The notes under the pieces were generated by a model, which saw nothing but the letters and a program-made list of their open reading frames with translations, did no database searches and had not been told where the DNA came from. From Candidatus Bathyarchaeota archaeon JdFR-04 (GTDB lineage Archaea; Thermoproteota; Bathyarchaeia; Bathyarchaeales; UBA233), in the NCBI GenBank assembly GCA_002010925.1, contig MTLR01000056.1:1-5050 (forward strand): a stretch of DNA of 5,050 bases. Direction: 5' to 3'. Below are positions 1 to 5,050 of the stretch, in pieces; within the stretch, counting starts at the first letter, position 1, and each line of letters opens with the position of its first letter. Both the position numbers and the translations under genes were made by a program.

Positions 1-1
1 T

Positions 2-415
2 AATGGAGATAGCATTCGGAGATGGCGACGTAGAGGGTTTTACAGCGAATCCGTTCTGGTTAAGCTTTTACAAAAACATGGCTACAAAGCTGTTCGAGTT
101 CCAGTAAGTAATCCCAGCACTAATCCGTTACCTGACGTCATTGCCAGACGTGAATTACATGTTTACGCATTCGAGGTGAAAAACGCAAACTACTATGCTT
201 ATTTTCCGAAAAGCCAAATAGAAAAACTCTTCCGGTTTCTGGATGAGCTTGTACCTATCCCAAAACAATATAAACATTCAGTTCTAGCTGCTCACCTTGG
301 AAAAAAATGGATTTTCCGCGAAATCCCGTGGTCAACATGGGAGAAGGGAAAGCTTCCAGAAAAAGCTAGGATAATAAAGCGTGATAGAGGAAACTTCAAA
401 CTAAAAACAGGATGA
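2..415 (+). CDS. hjc: Holliday junction resolvase, Hjc family (5'-partial)
   Basis: Hjc resolvases are homodimeric nucleases that cut four-way DNA junctions during archaeal recombination and fork repair. The open frame enters from the left edge and ends at TGA 413-415, giving 137 visible residues. There is no ATG, GTG or TTG in this frame before the conserved core, so the start lies outside the window. Counting from base 2, the nuclease core shows the N-terminal Glu (E16, after RRRGFYSE), Ser36 in the loop RVPVSNPSTNPLPD, Asp45 in PDVIA, and the Glu-x-Lys pair E58/K60 in FEVK. These match the Hjc active-site pattern. A helix rich in Lys and Phe follows, then a strand KKWIFREI (about 101-108), which closes the usual core. 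The last 29 residues (KGKLPEKARIIKRDRG and around) form a basic tail of unknown role. L35Ae follows after 77 bases. The family call is fairly sure; a related Hjc-like nuclease is the main alternative. Confidence 0.88.
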   Translation, partial: NGDSIRRWRRRGFYSESVLVKLLQKHGYKAVRVPVSNPSTNPLPDVIARRELHVYAFEVKNANYYAYFPKSQIEKLFRFLDELVPIPKQYKHSVLAAHLGKKWIFREIPWSTWEKGKLPEKARIIKRDRGNFKLKTG

Positions 416-428
416 GACTCTTAACGAC

Positions 429-440
429 AAATTTAAATTT
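429..440 (+). promoter_or_regulatory. Candidate TATA box for the L35Ae gene
   Basis: The palindromic run AAATTTAAATTT lies just after the hjc stop and about 55-65 bases before the L35Ae ATG. An archaeal TATA box here would start transcription about 25 bases downstream, leaving a leader of roughly 30 bases. No purine-rich BRE element is obvious. This is inferred from composition and position only. Confidence 0.4.
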
Positions 441-492
441 CTCCTTATTAACGGAAAATTTACGTGAAAAATCTGTGCAGGTTGTGCGTTTC

Positions 493-762
493 ATGACTGA
501 AACACTTAGAGGGATAATCGTAAATTATCGTGTAGGTCCAAAGAGTCAGAAACCCAAAGAATGCATCATTGAGTTTTCTGGGGTTAGGTCTTCAGCGGAA
601 GCGTCTAGACTTATAGGCAGGAAAATAGCATGGAAAACTGGACGGAAAAAAGTTATTGGGAAAATTGTTTCTACTCACGGGAACAGAGGGTTGGTTAGGG
701 CACGTTTCCGTAAGGGAGTTCCAGGGCAAGCTCTTGGAAGTTTTGTTGAGATTATAGGTTAA
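493..762 (+). CDS. rpl35ae: 50S ribosomal protein L35Ae (eL33)
   Basis: This is a small protein of the large ribosomal subunit, found in archaea and eukaryotes. From the ATG at 493 it is 89 residues, the usual size for archaeal members. Conserved family features are visible: RGIIVNYRVG near the N-terminus (6-15), IGRKIAWKT (41-49), GKIVSTHGNRGLVRARF (56-72) and KGVPGQALG (74-82), all in the expected order of this beta-barrel protein. The frame stays open upstream to an ATG at 412 overlapping the hjc stop, but that would add 27 residues not found in the family and would cover the candidate TATA box. GTG 484 is a second possible start. No clear Shine-Dalgarno is seen before ATG 493, so it may be read from a weak site. 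The gene ends at TAA and overlaps the convergent nuclease-like gene by 11 bases. Confidence 0.93.
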   Translation: MTETLRGIIVNYRVGPKSQKPKECIIEFSGVRSSAEASRLIGRKIAWKTGRKKVIGKIVSTHGNRGLVRARFRKGVPGQALGSFVEIIG

Positions 763-1471
763 GCCGTTTGTTCTTGAACTTCCCTTGAAAGGTTTTTATC
801 TCATATATATGTGCTGGCAACTCATTGAGGAAATGCTGAAGCTTCAGCACCGGAACTATGGGAACACTCTTGTAGAATTTAAAAGGTGCTGGAACTAGCG
901 TAATGACTATGGGAACGATTAGAATTCTTTGCCATTCAGATACTTGAGGCATATACCTAGTATGCAATTCTAAGGATTCAGTAACGGCCTTAGCTCTTTC
1001 AATTTGAGCTTCCACGGCTTTGATGATTGCAGCCCTTCGCTATCCATGGCGCCATTGTTTACAGTCCACGCAAATAATCAATGGTTTCTTCAAACCCAAT
1101 ACGTCAATTTCCCATTTTCGATTATTCCATTTGAACCTAAAATTCTTCTTAACTTTGTATCTGTTTACTTTTAAAGCTAAAAAAATTACTTGTTCAAACT
1201 CGTCCCAGTCAAGTAAACGGCAAACATTTTCTAGATCTGCTCCAAGCTTTAGCGCATGGATCGCTAAGGCTATCCGCTGTGCCCTTTTAGCTTCCACAAA
1301 ATCGCTCCCTTGATAAATAAGGCCAACTTTTTCATATTTTCCAAGCAATTTTTCAATTAAAATATCTGAAATTTTTGTATGTTTTTGTAATAATTGTCTA
1401 GAAACAGGTTGTTTTTTCGTAAACTTTAGGATGGAAATTACTAATTCGCGTTCAAAATTTAATTTTTTCAC
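752..1471 (-). pseudogene. Winged-helix/PD-(D/E)XK nuclease-like protein, interrupted by in-frame TAG
   Basis: The gene starts at GTG 1471 and ends at TAA 754-752. A single TAG at 1042-1040 splits an otherwise continuous frame of 239 codons into 143 codons before it and 95 after. Residues 10-60 look like a winged-helix domain (RQLLQKHTKISDILIEKLLGKYEKVGLI). Residues 90-140 have the PD-(D/E)XK nuclease pattern: acidic helix E91/E93, then WEIDVLG with D123, then CVDCKQW with D136 and K138. The part after the stop (RRAAIIKAVEAQIERAKAV, then PIVITLVPAPFKFYKSVPIVPVLKLQHFLNELP) reads like the usual alpha-beta end of such domains, so both pieces belong to one protein. Such archaeal proteins are usually labelled restriction-endonuclease-like; I know no proven substrate. 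The 143-residue fragment keeps the motif residues but lacks the rest of the fold and is probably inactive. GTG 1015 could restart the second half, but no ribosome site precedes it. The lack of other damage suggests a recent mutation, a sequence error or stop-codon readthrough. Confidence 0.75.
1040..1042 (-). other. In-frame amber codon (TAG) inside the nuclease-like gene
   Basis: On the - strand the reading is K-Q-W-R-H-G-TAG-R-R-A-A-I-I-K, with no frame change: GTG 1015 is exactly nine codons downstream of the TAG. It sits just after the catalytic D-x-K strand. One base change could have made it from TGG, CAG, AAG, GAG, TTG, TCG or TAC/TAT. Only a weak GGCT/AGCC pairing (4 bp) follows, so there is no strong recoding hairpin. 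Confidence 0.9.
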
Positions 1472-1517
1472 GACCTTTTAAACACTTACTTGTTTAGATA
1501 GTTGGCTTGTTTATAGG

Positions 1518-1533
1518 TATTTAAAAACTTTCC
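1518..1533 (-). promoter_or_regulatory. Candidate BRE/TATA promoter for the nuclease-like gene
   Basis: Read on the - strand, GGAAAGTTTTTAAATA combines a purine-rich BRE-like stretch with an archaeal TATA box. It is about 47 bases upstream of GTG 1471, which would give a leader of about 25 bases. AAAGGTC just before the GTG could act as a weak ribosome site. This suggests the gene is, or recently was, expressed. Confidence 0.5.
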
Positions 1534-1659
1534 TCTTGATGTTGAGAGCTACGGGTTATTTTTGAGGATGACAAAAATTAGTTGCAGCTTTTATGTGTAA
1601 AAACTGTAATGCTATACTTTGATGCATTATCCTTTTCCAGCGATTTTATTCAACCTATG

Positions 1660-1671
1660 AAATTTATTAAT
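1660..1671 (+). promoter_or_regulatory. Candidate TATA box for the MBL hydrolase gene
   Basis: The stretch AAATTTATTAAT lies about 40-50 bases before ATG 1711. Initiation 25 bases downstream would fall near 1692, giving a short leader to ATG 1711 and an even shorter one to GTG 1699. Support is positional only. Confidence 0.35.
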
Positions 1672-1710
1672 GCTCGAACATTGTTATTGTAGAGAAGTGT
1701 GGGCGTAGCA

Positions 1711-2550
1711 ATGTCTCAAGGGTTAGAAATAATATTCTTGGGCACGGGTGGCGGAAGATTTGCTATGATAACTCAAAAACGGCGCACAGGAGGAATTCGT
1801 ATTCTAGGCAAAGAGGTGAACATTCATTTAGATCCTGGACCAGGGGCATTGGTATATTCAATAATGGAAGGATTAAGCCCTCAGAAAATTAACGCTGTTC
1901 TTGTTTCTCATTGTCATCCCGATCATTATACAGATGCTGAGGTTTTAGTGGAGGCAATGACTCAGGGGATGACACGAAAACGTGGTTTATTGGCGGCTTC
2001 AAAAGGGGTCCTTAGTGGTAATGAAAGCTGTCAGCGCACTATTTCTCATTATCATCAGTCTATGCCAAAGGAAACAATAAGTCTGGAAAATGAAATGAAG
2101 TTTAGAGTCAAAGATTTGAGAGTTACGACTACTGAGGCGAAACATACTGATCCCGACACTGTAGGCTTCCGGTTTGAAACTTCTGAGTTTGGAGATATAG
2201 CTTACACAAGCGATACTGAATACTTTGATGGAATAGGCAAATATTACGCTGGAGTAAGGCTTCTTCTACTCTGCGTAATGCGTCCTTCTAGAAAACCTTG
2301 GAAGGGGCACATGACTACTGAAGACGCTATAAAGATACTTAAGGAGACTATGCCTGAACAGGCCATTATAACCCATTTGGGAATGCGAATGATTTTTGAG
2401 GGACCATCCAAAGAGGCCAAGATCATCGAAAGGGAGACAGAGGTTCCGACAATCGCTGCTATCGATGGAATGCGTATAAGTTTCACTGAAGAGATAAAGG
2501 TTAAGTTTCCCGCTAAACGGGGCCAGTCGGGCTTAAATACATTTATCTGA
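1711..2550 (+). CDS. Metallo-beta-lactamase-fold metal-dependent hydrolase
   Basis: This is a 279-residue MBL-fold protein of the tRNase Z/RNase BN-like or phosphodiesterase-like branch, with substrate unknown. From ATG 1711 it opens with the first strand and Gly-rich loop IIFLGTGGGRF (7-17), then LDPGPGAL (40-47). The metal site follows: H67-C-H69-P-D71-H72 (the HxHxDH motif), H145 in EAKHTD, D168 in YTSDTEYFDG, and H222 in ITHLGM. The segment KPWKGHMTTEDAIKIL (195-210) adds His200 near the site, as is common in these proteins. All metal ligands are present, so it should bind two metal ions. GTG 1699 is an in-frame alternative adding four residues (MGVA); ATG 1711 is preferred because related proteins begin close to the first strand. 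It ends at TGA, and UMP kinase follows 53 bases later on the same strand. No neighbour reveals its substrate, so I give no gene name. Confidence 0.88.
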   Translation: MSQGLEIIFLGTGGGRFAMITQKRRTGGIRILGKEVNIHLDPGPGALVYSIMEGLSPQKINAVLVSHCHPDHYTDAEVLVEAMTQGMTRKRGLLAASKGVLSGNESCQRTISHYHQSMPKETISLENEMKFRVKDLRVTTTEAKHTDPDTVGFRFETSEFGDIAYTSDTEYFDGIGKYYAGVRLLLLCVMRPSRKPWKGHMTTEDAIKILKETMPEQAIITHLGMRMIFEGPSKEAKIIERETEVPTIAAIDGMRISFTEEIKVKFPAKRGQSGLNTFI

Positions 2551-2563
2551 CTTTCTTTTTTAT
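2551..2563 (+). terminator. Possible T-rich terminator after the MBL gene
   Basis: The run CTTTCTTTTTTAT begins directly after the TGA. Archaeal RNA polymerase can stop at T-rich tracts without a hairpin. The tract adjoins the candidate UMP kinase promoter, which suggests that the two genes are transcribed separately. This is weak evidence. Confidence 0.3.
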
Positions 2564-2570
2564 TTAAAGT
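2560..2570 (+). promoter_or_regulatory. Candidate TATA box for UMP kinase
   Basis: TTATTTAAAGT lies about 35-45 bases before GTG 2604. Start of transcription about 25 bases downstream would leave a leader of about 15 bases. A second TATA-like string, CTTAAATAC, lies inside the end of the MBL gene at 2532-2540. Confidence 0.4.
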
Positions 2571-2603
2571 TATACTATAATTAATGGATAGAAGGCTGAT
2601 CTT

Positions 2604-3278
2604 GTGAAACTTGTTCTCAGAATAGGTGGCTCAGTTGTTGCCTCTCCAATAAATCCAAAATTAATTCTGGAGTATGTAGAACTGTTAAGGAAGCTGAAAC
2701 GCCAAGGGCATGAGATTGTTGTAGTGATCGGCGGCGGGAGCTTAGCAAGGAAATTCATAACTATAGCAAAAAAACTAGGGCTAAAAGAGAGAGATCAAGA
2801 TGAAGTAGCGATTACTGTTTCACGACTTTTTGCTCAACTTTTCGTTAAAAAGCTCAGGGCGCTGAGCTGTCAAAATATTCCAACAACTACAGTGCAGGCA
2901 ACTCGATCTTTAAAAGATGGAAAAATCGTTATAATGGGCGGATTAAAGCCTGGAATAACCACAGATACTGTTGCAGCCCTAGTGGCAGAAAAAATTGGCG
3001 CTGACATGCTTGTGAAAGCCACAGATCAGGAGGGAGTATACGATAAAGATCCACGAAAGCATAAGGATGCAGTCAAGCTTGACAACTTAAGCTTCGAGGA
3101 TTTAACAAGAATTTTCGAGTTAGACAAGCATGAAGCCGGAATTCACCAAATTCTCGATCCTGAAGCTGTGAAGATCCTCAAGAGAAGCCACGTGAAAGTT
3201 GTAATTGTGGATGGGTTTAATCCAAATAATGTACTATTGGCTGTTAAGGGTAAAAGAATAGGGACCTTAATAAGTTAG
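2604..3278 (+). CDS. pyrH: UMP kinase, archaeal type
   Basis: UMP kinase converts UMP plus ATP to UDP plus ADP, the step after UMP in cytosolic pyrimidine nucleotide synthesis. The protein has 224 residues, normal for the archaeal branch of this amino acid kinase (Rossmann-like) family. It begins with VLRIGGSVV (4-12), the phosphate-binding loop, then VVVIGGGSLARK (39-50). Residues 107-126 read KIVIMGG, then PGITTDTVAAL with Asp121. The nucleotide-binding segment is KATDQEGVYDKDPRK (138-152). IHQILDPEAVKIL and the ending GTLI are also family features. The start is GTG 2604; no in-frame ATG lies upstream near it, and only a weak GGCTGAT precedes it. The stop is TAG 3276-3278, exactly at the usual end of the family. 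Isopentenyl phosphate kinase and other amino acid kinases are less likely because the ATP segment and ending are UMP-kinase-like. A partial dihydroorotase gene, also of pyrimidine synthesis, lies 1.3 kb away on the other strand. Confidence 0.92.
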   Translation: MKLVLRIGGSVVASPINPKLILEYVELLRKLKRQGHEIVVVIGGGSLARKFITIAKKLGLKERDQDEVAITVSRLFAQLFVKKLRALSCQNIPTTTVQATRSLKDGKIVIMGGLKPGITTDTVAALVAEKIGADMLVKATDQEGVYDKDPRKHKDAVKLDNLSFEDLTRIFELDKHEAGIHQILDPEAVKILKRSHVKVVIVDGFNPNNVLLAVKGKRIGTLIS

Positions 3279-3281
3279 GAT

Positions 3282-4037
3282 TTAGTGACTCTCCTTTGCA
3301 CGCATTGAATAGTAGTGAAGGGTCAGAGCTATAGGTAAAAGGGGTTGAACAAATGAGGAGAACAGCATGTGCGTTAAATACCTGTTTGTTTCAAGGGCTA
3401 GACCTATTGCTTCACCCATTAAGCTGAAGAAAAGGATTACAATGTTCATTGTTAAGAGAATAAGAAAAGTTTTGAACAAACCGTTAGAAACTAAGGTTAA
3501 ACTTCTCCGTAAACTGTAAATGATTCCAGTTTCTTCACTAATTATCACTGGGACTGCTAAAGCTAAAAGTATAGCGAATATTAGTCCCGGAATTAAAATC
3601 ACAAGTAGCCCAGCGGAAATTATTAATCCGATGATTATCCCGGCAGCAGATAATGTTGGAAGCTTACGTATGGTGAAGTTCAAGGCCTGGGTAACTTTGG
3701 CTTTTCCGTCTAGCTTTATAGTTTCTGCTGCAAACTTAACACAAAAACCTTGAACAATGGTGAAGATTGTCCATATGCAAACGTTCACAAGAATCTTTAT
3801 AACGTTTAAGTCGAAAATCCAAAGTCGTCCAAGGACCATGCTAAAGTAATAAGGAATGGGTGAATAACTCGTCATTTCAAATATTATTCCAGAAAAAATT
3901 CCAGCCACGAGAAATGGAATGAAAAATTCTGGAAATTTTTCTGCATATAGGGCTATTGTGAGGGATAACACTTCTTCTAGGTCGAGTTCTCTTGTTATTT
4001 TTCCTTCAACTTGGGTAACGTTACATTCTACATTCAT
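3282..4037 (-). CDS. Multi-pass membrane protein, GPDPase-membrane-domain/DUF975-like
   Basis: I do not know a function. The 251-residue protein starts at ATG 4037 with a soluble N-terminal stretch of about 35 residues (VECNVTQVEGKITRELDLEE). Hydrophobic segments follow at roughly 36-55, 77-100, 128-148, 150-167, 188-212 and 222-243, giving five or six membrane helices. The central block reads IPGLIFAILLALAVPVIISE (149-168), followed by GIIYSLRRSLTLVSNGLFKTF. This Pro-Gly helix, Pro-Val-Ile-x-Glu turn and Leu-Arg-Arg-Ser amphipathic helix are typical of the membrane domain seen in glycerophosphodiesterase-linked and DUF975/YciC-like proteins. There is no signal peptide of the cleaved type and no catalytic motif. 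It begins 4 bases after the Mut7-C stop and so is very likely cotranscribed with it and with dihydroorotase. It ends 3 bases from the convergent UMP kinase gene. Confidence 0.8.
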   Translation of the reverse strand: MNVECNVTQVEGKITRELDLEEVLSLTIALYAEKFPEFFIPFLVAGIFSGIIFEMTSYSPIPYYFSMVLGRLWIFDLNVIKILVNVCIWTIFTIVQGFCVKFAAETIKLDGKAKVTQALNFTIRKLPTLSAAGIIIGLIISAGLLVILIPGLIFAILLALAVPVIISEETGIIYSLRRSLTLVSNGLFKTFLILLTMNIVILFFSLMGEAIGLALETNRYLTHMLFSSFVQPLLPIALTLHYYSMRAKESH

Positions 4038-4041
4038 TGTT

Positions 4042-4539
4042 CTATTTCTTTATGTTCTGGATAAGCATTTTTCGAGTTAAGTTCTGAGCGTTTTTTAATG
4101 TTTCTCTTATTCTCTTCCAATGGGCGCCTTGCCAATATATTTGTTCACATTTAGGACATTTCCAGAATTCGCTGTAGCATCGATAAGTAGTTTCCTTCAC
4201 TTTTCCCGCTATTTCCTCCTTTTTTATAGAAATTACCCGGGTATTACATTTTGGGCACCGAGAAAGGGCCATATCAATTTCTAGTTTGAGGCCAAATTTC
4301 TGGGCAAGTTTAGCCAGTTTTTCCGCCTCATCCGTTTCTTCAAGGTAAAGGGCCTTGGCTCCTTTAGCTATGGCCTGCTGATATAAAGCTAGGTCTCTTG
4401 TTAAGAGAATGCGATTTTCTTTTCTAGCTATTTCGATGAGTTTTGCATCGTCAAGTTTATTTGAATATTTGACATTGTGCCCTAGCATTCGAAGCCAACG
4501 GGTTATCTTTCCTAACATTCCGTCGGTTATAAACTTCAA
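4042..4539 (-). CDS. Mut7-C (PIN-like) RNase-domain protein with zinc ribbon
   Basis: This 165-residue protein matches the Mut7-C family, named after the C-terminal domain of the nematode Mut-7 exonuclease and thought to be a PIN-fold ribonuclease. The N-terminal part shows KFITDGMLGKITRWLRMLGH (2-21) with the conserved Asp6, then KLDDAKLIEIA with D30/D31, then ILLTRDL (44-50) with Asp49. These acidic residues would form the metal-binding nuclease centre. A zinc ribbon follows with Cys95, Cys98, Cys128 and Cys131 (two CPKC knuckles) and the usual aromatic ending IYWQGAHWKRI. The start is TTG 4539, overlapping the dihydroorotase TGA by four bases (TTGA). AGGGAGAT 5 bases upstream is a good ribosome site, so translation is probably coupled. 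The stop is TAG 4044-4042. The role, probably in RNA turnover or processing, is inferred from the family only. Confidence 0.87.
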   Translation of the reverse strand: MKFITDGMLGKITRWLRMLGHNVKYSNKLDDAKLIEIARKENRILLTRDLALYQQAIAKGAKALYLEETDEAEKLAKLAQKFGLKLEIDMALSRCPKCNTRVISIKKEEIAGKVKETTYRCYSEFWKCPKCEQIYWQGAHWKRIRETLKNAQNLTRKMLIQNIKK

Positions 4540-5050
4540 TGGATCTCCCTTCGAACAAGTTTTCCCGTAGCTGAGTCAGTCATTATTTCACCGTCTTCTA
4601 TGACAAGTTCGCCATTAACGAAGGTTTTTACAGGTTTTCCATGGATTTTCCATCCATCGAAAGGTGAGTACTTAGCCTTGGAATAGAATTTTGAAGCATC
4701 TATGTAATGTTCCGCTTTGAGATCTATGATCGTTAGGTCAGCGTAGAATCCTTCTTTCAGCAGACCTCGAAGATTCAGTCGGAAAATCTTAGCCGGGTTT
4801 TCTGAGGTTAGCTTTACTAGTTCTCCGAGGGTGAGGCGTCCACGGTTGACTTGATTAAGCATCAAGGGAAGCAAGGTTTCGATTCCGGGTATTCCTGGCT
4901 TGATCTCCCAAATAGAACTTACATTTTTCTCCCTTATGGAATGAGGTGCATGGTCAGAAGCCAAAACGTCAACCCATCCCGCCTTTATTCCTCTCCACAA
5001 GGCTTCCACATCTTTTTCCCTTCTTAAACACGGAGTTGTTATGGCGAAGG
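4536..5050 (-). CDS. pyrC: Dihydroorotase, C-terminal part (5'-partial)
   Basis: Dihydroorotase interconverts carbamoyl-aspartate and dihydroorotate, the third step of pyrimidine synthesis, in the cytosol. The frame runs in from the right edge (FAITTPCLRREKDVEALW) and ends at TGA 4538-4536, giving 170 visible residues, about 40% of a normal protein of around 430. GTG 5009 is internal to the conserved sequence and is not the start. Key features are DVLASDHAPHS, with the metal/catalytic Asp of the TIM-barrel amidohydrolase (D32 counted from the window edge), then a conserved Pro-Gly region (KPGIPGIETLLPLML) and LVKLTSENPAKIFRL. The end is the small beta domain GFYADLTIIDL, SPFDGWKIHGKPVKTFVNGELV. 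The pattern SDHAPH plus SPF-x-GW fits dihydroorotase better than hydantoinase or allantoinase. The Mut7-C gene starts inside its stop codon, so it leads a three-gene cluster whose promoter lies outside the window. Confidence 0.9.
   Translation of the reverse strand, partial: FAITTPCLRREKDVEALWRGIKAGWVDVLASDHAPHSIREKNVSSIWEIKPGIPGIETLLPLMLNQVNRGRLTLGELVKLTSENPAKIFRLNLRGLLKEGFYADLTIIDLKAEHYIDASKFYSKAKYSPFDGWKIHGKPVKTFVNGELVIEDGEIMTDSATGKLVRREIH
4543..4550 (-). promoter_or_regulatory. Shine-Dalgarno site for the Mut7-C gene
   Basis: Read on the - strand, AGGGAGAT lies within the last codons of dihydroorotase and ends 3 bases before TTG 4539. This site supports the unusual TTG as the true start. 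Confidence 0.6.

Larger units (their letters stand above)
1472..1698. other. Divergent intergenic region
   Basis: About 230 AT-rich bases separate the leftward nuclease-like gene from the rightward MBL hydrolase. It contains candidate TATA boxes for both directions (annotated separately). I see no tRNA-like fold, no strong hairpin, no repeat array and no convincing small gene. Confidence 0.6.

Noticed and set aside
3..110. Short + strand frame from ATG 3 to TAA with about 35 codons
   Set aside because: It overlaps the conserved active-site part of the hjc-like gene in another frame and has no recognisable features.
412..492. Longer start for L35Ae at ATG 412, overlapping the hjc stop as ATGA
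   Set aside because: The ATGA overlap is tempting, but the extra 27 residues do not belong to the family and the region looks like a promoter.
752..1015. The second half of the nuclease-like gene as an independent gene starting at GTG 1015
   Set aside because: It starts in the middle of a conserved helix, has no ribosome site or promoter, and is in frame with the upstream half.
1014..1030. TTGATGA resembling the C box of a C/D guide RNA
   Set aside because: No matching D box (CTGA) or C'/D' pair is found at a suitable distance, and the site lies inside a coding frame.
1000..1042. Hairpin after the TAG that might promote pyrrolysine insertion
   Set aside because: Only a 4-bp GGCT/AGCC pairing with an 11-base loop is visible, too weak to call a recoding element.
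1020..1313. Plus-strand open frame of 97 codons
   Set aside because: It is antisense to the nuclease-like gene, is low in complexity and resembles no protein family.
2244..2486. Minus-strand open frame of 80 codons
   Set aside because: It is antisense to the MBL gene, whose metal motifs prove the + strand is coding.
3520..3753. Plus-strand open frame of 77 codons
   Set aside because: It is antisense to the helices of the membrane protein, a common source of false frames.

Overview
The window looks like a piece of an archaeal chromosome. It encodes an Hjc-type Holliday junction resolvase, ribosomal protein L35Ae (eL33, absent from bacteria) and the archaeal form of UMP kinase. Several genes have TATA-like boxes about 45-65 bases upstream, and GTG and TTG starts are common. 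The DNA is AT-rich by eye. The protein styles would fit an uncultured Thermoproteota/Bathyarchaeia-like lineage, but that placement is a guess.

Layout. On the + strand, bases 2-415 hold the 3' part of an hjc-like gene, followed by the L35Ae gene (493-762). Converging on it from the - strand, and overlapping its last 11 bases, is a winged-helix plus PD-(D/E)XK nuclease-like gene (1471-752) with one in-frame TAG in the middle. A divergent intergenic region of about 230 bases holds candidate promoters for both directions. Then on the + strand come a metallo-beta-lactamase-fold hydrolase (1711-2550) and UMP kinase (2604-3278). From the right edge on the - strand runs a tight cluster: the C-terminal part of dihydroorotase (5050-4536), a Mut7-C/PIN-like protein with a zinc ribbon (4539-4042), and a multi-pass membrane protein (4037-3282). 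The last of these ends 3 bases from the end of the UMP kinase gene.

Functional themes. Two genes belong to pyrimidine nucleotide synthesis (dihydroorotase and UMP kinase), but they lie on opposite strands and cannot share one transcript. Hjc and L35Ae are housekeeping information-processing genes. The MBL hydrolase, the Mut7-C protein, the membrane protein and the nuclease-like gene have recognisable folds but no assignable substrate.

The one really odd thing is the nuclease-like gene. A single TAG separates two halves that read as one continuous protein in the same frame. Two neighbouring genes end at TAG exactly where their families should end, so TAG is not globally reassigned here. The stop is therefore a recent nonsense mutation, a sequence error, or local readthrough (for example pyrrolysine insertion). 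I see no CRISPR array, insertion sequence, tRNA or rRNA gene, and no convincing evidence of a new multi-gene system.
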